DNA from: Mnemiopsis leidyi
Lineage: Eukaryota; Ctenophora; Tentaculata; Lobata; Bolinopsidae
Direction: 5' to 3'
Assembly: GCA_000226015.1 (NCBI GenBank)
Contig: JH154645.1
Location: 449,305-487,138 of the forward strand
Length of the DNA stretch: 37,834 bases
Shown here: one piece after another, positions 32,606 to 37,834 of the stretch
How positions within the stretch are numbered: the stretch's first letter is position 1
Layout: every line of letters starts with the position of its first letter
The notes under the pieces: model-generated
Database searches by the model: none
Seen by the model: the letters and a program-made list of their open reading frames with translations, nothing else
Told to the model about the DNA's origin: nothing
Position numbers and translations under genes: made by a program

Positions 32606-35600
32606 TCATTCGTCCACGACAACATAATCGTCACTTGTATCTGAAAAGGGAGAAATTGTGAAATGTGAACGGAGAAAAAGTGTTATAGAAGAAATAGAAA
32701 ATGTATGAATTGTAGATGAAAGGATAGATATAGTCTTTAGAGATCTATTTGGCTATTCTCGAGTGAGATGTATTGATTAATATGTATCGTCTTGGTGTTG
32801 GGTCAAAGCCACTGCACGGTTCATTTTGTATAAGATGACTTGGAACTGTAGTCACCAGATTTAAAATGATCCAGATTGTTGTCTTCACGTCTTATTTACG
32901 TTCAACCTTGCCAAACCAGGCTGCGACAAAACATCTCAAATACTCACTTTTACATGCTTAATGAGCGCGGAATTTAAACAAGGGAGACCTTTTAAACTTC
33001 TCATATTTGTTTAACACTTGTATATTAAAACCAAGTTCTTATAACAGAAACATCAGAAAATTGAAATGAAGGAATTTTATCTTTAAAATTTGAGTAGCAT
33101 CCCACGCCAACAGTTTTGTAATTTTAAACGTACGGAAATGTTGTGCTCATCTATAATTAGGAAAACTAAAGCACTGTAGTAGATCTGCTTCTGGAGCACA
33201 TACAAATTTAATAAAGCTAAAAAATATGCTAACAGTTCTCATCAAGTTACTGAGGAACTGGGAAAACTACAGTAAAACCTCGATTTACCGGGCCTCGCGG
33301 GGGAAAGGGGGGAGGCCCGGTAAATCGAGGGACACGGTAAATTTTAGATGTAAGGTAGATAGAGGTTTCACTGTATTGAGAAATATTGGGGGAAAGGGAG
33401 AAGCTAAGGCCCGGTAAATCGAGGAACACGGTAAATAAAGACACGGTAAATGAGGTTTTACTGTAGACAGATTCAAGGATTAAATTCGAGCTGGACACAG
33501 TTTTAGTCAAATTTGCAGTTTAATAACAACTTTAGCACTAAGAGCTGAGGTTTTGTCTTTGAGAATCTTACAATTTACAAATAACGAAAATGACTTCTTT
33601 TTTACTTCTCTGTGGACTTACCTATCTGAAGAATTAGATTTTCTTATCCGAAGTCCTGCACCTATTGAGAAACTGCGTACACACAATGTATAATAGGTGC
33701 AATGTACAAAGTACACAATGTACATAGTACACAATGTACAATGACACAATGTACAATGACACAATGTACAATGACACAATTTGTACAGTGTATAGAGCAC
33801 CCAGGTGAAGTAGCTGTACACACACACATTACAACACACCCTGGATCAACTGCACACCACATCATGCGGGACGCACTACAACATCACCTCACAACGTTGA
33901 ATCACAACCCTACAGGTAAGGCAACTTTAGGATACATCCAGATTTCTTCGGACAGTGAAATCTCCCAACTTCAAGATTCACACGTGATATCTGCAAAGAT
34001 AACACTTCCAGTACACATTCACTACGCAACAGTTTATACATTGGATCATGTGACCACGCTCACGTGACTCAGACACTACGATAAAGAGGTTATAGTCACA
34101 CAGAACAACGTAGGTTTAGCGCTTCGAGAGTACGGGAAGGGAAGGTCGAGTCTCTAATTGCTCCATTTTGTCTCATAGTGTGTAGTACAAGATGTTGTCG
34201 GCCTTGGTTTTTGTCACTTTTTGTAGTGCCGTCTTGAGGAGTACGGAGGCAAACACTGCTGAGATCTTCAACCAGGTAAGTTACAAGGTTTTTTGGCAGA
34301 TTTCACTTTCAACACGACTCCCAAAGCAAAAATATCACGGGGATTTTCTTTAACCCGTTGGCCGGCCTCTAAACTTTTCAAGTAAATATTCGATGGGAAA
34401 AAGCCCGTTTGTTGTCGGAATATCACGGTCCATGCAGCGGAAGAAAAATCTCGTTCTCCAATGACATGTCTGGGAGGTGTTAAACAACCGGGGAGACTTC
34501 TCAAGTTTTTTGTGTTTGCCCTAAACACGAGCAACTCCACTCCAGCACGTGAGACGATGGTCACGTGACCAGCTTAGTCGTGCTTGTCAAGCTCACAGTA
34601 GAAACATGTTGGATACTTAAAAACGTTAAAACACTGCCAACTGACCATGCTGCCTGTGACATGAACTGCCAGATTGGAAGGCTAGTTTTCTGAGAATGGA
34701 GAAATGGCGTGGTGCTTAAAACGCCAGATATATCAAAAACCCGACTATGTGGGCTATATTGCTGCGGTACGAGAAGATAGGAGGTCATGATCATCTTTTC
34801 AGTAAAACGCACAAGAACGAACAAAACAATAAAAATCACGATATTCTAGCTCTTTTATCTTCATTTCCATATCTTCATATTGGTATCTTTACAAAGCCTA
34901 AACACAAATTTTCACCCTTCACCAAACTAAACTCCCAGATACAAGAAGTTCTGCGAGTACGAAGGTCCATCCTAGGAGAGAACGACTACCAGTGTTACCC
35001 AGACTCGGGGGAATGTGTCCTGGAGTACAAGATGGACGGTCTGGTGACCTACAAGGAGGAGGCCCTGTGTTCCCGCTCTGAGGAGGGTTGTGGGGTGGGC
35101 TACATGATCCTGGAGAGAGCTAAGAGAGAAGCAATGTGTGTCAACATGGAGGATGATATGGAGCTGTGTAAGCGAGATGTTGACCCCTACTGCGGGGGCA
35201 TGGTCATGAAGAGGATGGAGGACATGGGTTGCTCCTCTGTGCTGGAAGAGAGGAGGATGAGGAAGAAGAGGGATCAGTGTATCGCGTTACAGAAGAGGTT
35301 TGAACAGTTGTGTGGTGGCAAGAGGAAGAGGTCCATATCGGAGGAGTGTTCGTTCGTTATGGAACTGATGGACAGTAGTGAGTGTGGTGGGTCCACAGAG
35401 CTGATCAGCAAGAGAGCGGTCGAGTGTAACCCTGGATGGGCTCTCAGGAAAGGGGTCTGTTATAAGTACTTCGCAGGTCCGATGAACTTCCAGAAAGCCG
35501 CTAAAGCTTGTTCTGGAGCGGATTCAGACGCTCAACTAGCCACGATAGAATCCATGTTGGTAACGACGGAGGCAGACAGGAAGTTCTTCAACGACCTGAT

Positions 35601-37417
35601 CGAAAGTTCTGGAAAAATCGACGAGATCGACTCAGTTCTCGGGGAGAGAGATGACATGTTCGAGGGTAAGAACTGGAAGGAAGTGGTGGCCTACTTCGAC
35701 AACTGGGCCTGGGTGGGCGTCCAGAACAGCGCAGCAGGTGAGGAGGGCGACAAGGACTGGAAGTGGGCGGTGAACAACAAGGATGAAGCGGACTGGAACA
35801 AGGTGAAGCAGGGTCAGGGTGATTGGGCTAAGAAGCAGCCTTCTCACAACAACGAATTCACCATGGACAACGGCAACTGCGTCGTCTACTTCTACAACAA
35901 AGTTCCAGTAGATAGTGCCCTTAACGGGGACCTCAGTAACGTGAGTGATGTGAAGGCCTGGTGGAATGTAAACTGCAAGGCTGAACTTCCTTTCCTCTGT
36001 GAAGTCAGAGCTGATTAGATCTCGGATTCGGACAACACCTTGAACTTGTTGAGTTAGACTAGCTGATATTCCCTTATTGTTTGCGTTTTTGCGATTAAGT
36101 TTGTTTGGATCCAAAAACTCTTACTTTTATTGACACAACTGAGATGTTAAGCAGAAAAACCTTCAGAGAGTGATCTCGAGAGAACCTCAAATTTTTTGTT
36201 TTAAAATGATTTCGTATTTATTTAACTTTTAGAGGCAACTTCAAGAGAACGTGTGATAAAGGCGGAGGGGATTTAAAATTTTATGACTCGTACAATCCTC
36301 CATTTATATTTAGCGGTAAGGCATGACATTCTTTGTTTACAATTTACAAAGAGATTCTTTAAAAGTGGTGGTCGGCAGTGCCTAGCTCCAAATTTAGATG
36401 ATCGATATTTGAAAAATTGAAAACTCATTACCTAAGAGAGAAGAAAATCGATTTAAAGCAATTTTTCTTTTGTCGGAGTCATATCATCGATCAAAACCAC
36501 ATAACAACAAAGCGATAGCAAATAATATGCATAAAGTAAAACGAATTTAACATCAAGAGCTTACCTGGATCAGCAGACAGAGATATAATCATGTCCCGCT
36601 CGTTCAGTCCCCCCTGACTCACTCCCACACCCTCCTGGTGGACTGCACCTGTTTCCTGGCGGGGTTCATCTCTACGTGGAATTGTATCGCCTAACAGTGG
36701 GGCAGCATCTTGTTCTTGAGGAGAGATATCTACAGCTGGTTGTGTTCTGACTGTACTGTCCTCTATAACTGGTTTACTATCCTCCTCTGGTCCCTGCTGA
36801 TCTGGAACATCTAGAATACTTGAATGGTCGGATAACGCCGCTACTCCTGAAATAACACGTGTTATTGGTTTTGTTTTACTTTTAACTTATATGTGTTGGT
36901 AAAAGTAGAACAAAGTGTTTAACTTTACTATATATAGTTTATATATAGATTATAGATAATTGTAACAGATTTGTAAGTCTGTATCAAGTCGTAATCCGAC
37001 AGTTTGTGACAGTTTGGTGAGTACATCTACAGTTAGCCCAACTTGTTAGACTTTACACTATGACAGTGGCCAGGCATCAACCTTCCTGCTCCAGAACAAC
37101 CCGGACAAATTCAAAAATTAACGCAAGATCACGTGACATTGATCATTTTAATCCAGCCCTATATACGTCACGTGATAACCTTTCACGGTTACTTGACGTC
37201 CAGGTGGTATGATGATTGATGACTACATTCCTATTGACGAGATAATATCCGTCCGGGAAAACCACCACCACATTCCTGCTTCCCACGAAGCAGACCGAGG
37301 TTCGATTCTGCAGTTCAGTTAGCATACTAGCTGCTGACGTGATGATATCTAATGTTTTACCGAAACGTTCAGCTTTGAGCCGACTAACAAAGCAGTCTAC
37401 AGTGGTTCGATTTTCGG
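32606..37417 (-). CDS. Unidentified minus-strand gene, three 3' exons, hosting a nested lectin gene (5' end missing)
   Basis: Exons in order of transcription: 37417-37193, 36846-36565, 32640-32606; every junction is phase 1 with GT-AG sites. The first encodes about 75 residues, a helical stretch RLKAERFGKTLDIITSAASM followed by beta-like VCFVGSRNVVVVFPDGYYLV. The second encodes a 94-residue Pro/Glu/Asp-rich, probably disordered region (VPDQQGPEEDSKPV ... GLNERDMIISLSADP). The third gives the acidic C-terminus DTSDDYVVVDE and stop. I do not recognise the family. The end resembles an Atg8-family interaction motif (acidic residues then Y-V-V-V), but that is weak. No start codon or 5' exon was found before the right edge. 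The 3.9-kb last intron contains the lectin gene on the other strand. The last exon is short and the least certain. Confidence 0.55.
33270..33463. mobile_element. 194-bp pogo/Tigger-like MITE with TA target duplication
   Basis: The left end begins CAGTAAAACCTCGATTTACC and the right end is GGTAAATGAGGTTTTACTG, its reverse complement bar one base. Both ends are flanked by TA (33268-33269 and 33464-33465). CAGT...ACTG ends with a TA duplication and an AACCTC core are typical of pogo/Tigger elements of the Tc1/mariner superfamily. Internally GGCCCGGTAAATCGAGG and its complement recur. It is too short for a transposase. It lies in the large intron of the minus-strand gene, upstream of the lectin gene. 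Confidence 0.9.
33679..33790. repeat. Short tandem repeat, ACACAATGTACAATG units
   Basis: About seven imperfect copies of a 14-15 bp unit, the last three perfect 15-mers, rich in the palindromic GTAC. Stop-free frames on both strands here are artefacts of the repeat. Confidence 0.9.
34192..36018 (+). CDS. Secreted pro-protein with Cys-rich N-terminal region and C-type lectin domain (2 exons)
   Basis: Exons 34192-34275 and 34939-36018 join in phase 0 to give 387 residues. Exon 1 is a signal peptide (MLSALVFVTFCSAVLRSTEA) with a strong GTAAGT donor. Exon 2 begins IQEVLRVRR, a furin-type site (RVRR, residues 34-37). Residues 38-190 form a Cys-rich segment with further dibasic or furin-like sites: RKKR before DQC, KRKR before SISEE, and SKR before AVEC. 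Residues 191-387 are a long-form C-type lectin domain: CNPGW, GVCYKYF, WAWVGVQ, WWNVNC and LPFLC. The usual EPN/QPD calcium-site motif reads QPS, so sugar binding is uncertain. The ATG at 34747 lies in the intron and is not preferred. Likely secreted and proteolytically processed. Role unknown: innate recognition or matrix are possible. It lies inside an intron of the minus-strand gene. Confidence 0.88.
34559..34570. promoter_or_regulatory. GGTCACGTGACC palindrome in lectin intron 1
   Basis: Perfect 12-bp E-box palindrome, identical to the one at 20896. Two more CACGTG/CATGTG-type sites lie upstream of the lectin start near 34048-34066 (ATCATGTGACC, CTCACGTGACT). Confidence 0.4.
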
Positions 37418-37750
37418 CTGCAGCAGTTCACCTAGCACTTCGCAGGTACACGTGTTACTCCTCAATTCGGGGACCAAGTACCTCTACCTCTAACAGCTAC
37501 TAGCGTACAGTGACTAGGTCGAGCTAAAGCTACTATCGGAGTGTTCTGTAGTTGGAGATATTGTCATCAAACATAGACGTTAATGCTCTTGTTGGATGTG
37601 TCCTTGTCGGTGTTGTAGTGTTGTAGTAGGTTGCAGATGTTGTTGTTGTTGTGAATATAGCGACAGGACCTCATGAAGCTGTGTGTGGTTATGTATATTA
37701 TGTAGTGCAGTCGAGAGAATTAGGCGAGAAAGTTGTAGTAAAATTAATCA

Positions 37751-37752
<2 letters not shown>
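37418..37752. other. No confirmed gene; region upstream of the minus-strand exons
   Basis: A 35-codon minus-strand ATG frame (37674-37567) is partly made of a CAA repeat and has no in-phase donor to the exon ending at 37417, so I do not call it. The missing 5' end of the minus-strand gene may lie here or beyond the window. Confidence 0.3.

Positions 37753-37826
<74 letters not shown>
37753..37826. repeat. (TG)n microsatellite
   Basis: About 37 uninterrupted TG dinucleotides near the right edge of the window, followed by TAGTGTGT; the tract may continue outside. Confidence 0.98.
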
Positions 37827-37829
<3 letters not shown>

Positions 37830-37834
37830 TGTGT

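Noticed and set aside
33618-34067. Several open frames around the GTACACAATG repeat
   Set aside because: Repeat-derived and present on both strands; no start context or splice sites.
34747-34938. ATG at 34747 as the lectin start
   Set aside because: The frame there does not give a signal peptide, whereas exon 34192-34275 gives a clear one with a strong donor, and the acceptor before 34939 joins in phase.
37193-37417. Connexin, because the minus-strand exon contains VDCFVSR
   Set aside because: The motif is shared by chance: no transmembrane helix follows, and the expected PTEKT continuation and loop cysteines are absent.
37567-37674. Minus-strand 35-codon ATG frame upstream of the unidentified gene
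   Set aside because: Partly a CAA repeat, and no donor in phase 1 is available to join the exon ending at 37417.

Overview
This is eukaryotic, metazoan nuclear DNA. Its genes are split by GT-AG introns, mostly about 90-600 bp, with some of 1-4 kb. They encode animal families: the ciliary coiled-coil protein CCDC146, TGF-beta superfamily ligands and a secreted C-type lectin. The DNA is AT-rich with GC-richer exons, and it carries minisatellites, small inverted-repeat elements, a non-LTR reverse-transcriptase relic and a pogo-like MITE. The divergent seven-cysteine TGF-beta ligands and compact ciliary gene fit a marine invertebrate, possibly an early-branching or fast-evolving one. The species cannot be fixed from this window.

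Layout. 1-507 (-): internally deleted reverse-transcriptase relic running off the left edge. 1312-8464 (+): a complete 19-exon CCDC146 gene, with one splice-phase conflict between exons 8 and 9. 9127-12262: two weak terminal-exon candidates and a better-supported gene whose exons encode a Cys-bearing segment and a very acidic Glu-rich tail. 12.3-24.7 kb: a long stretch with no convincing exons, holding two minisatellites, a 167-bp inverted repeat, a 1.47-kb long-TIR element and scattered homeobox/E-box-like sites. 24.9-30 kb (+): a TGF-beta ligand locus. 32.6-37.4 kb: a minus-strand gene of unknown family whose large intron contains a complete plus-strand C-type lectin gene. The window ends in a (TG)n microsatellite.

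The most interesting part is the TGF-beta locus. A signal-peptide exon (ending 24978) and a 70-nt exon (26877-26946) splice in phase to a large terminal exon, 27650-28518. A second large terminal exon, 29114-29982, has the same length (869 nt), the same entry phase and a homologous start, but no visible 5' exons of its own. About 600 bp separate the two, and that gap holds a dense CACGTG/TGACGTCA cluster but no AATAAA. Either two tandem genes are present, or one transcription unit makes two ligands by choosing between alternative terminal exons. Exon boundaries were read by eye from splice consensus and phase; no transcript data were available.
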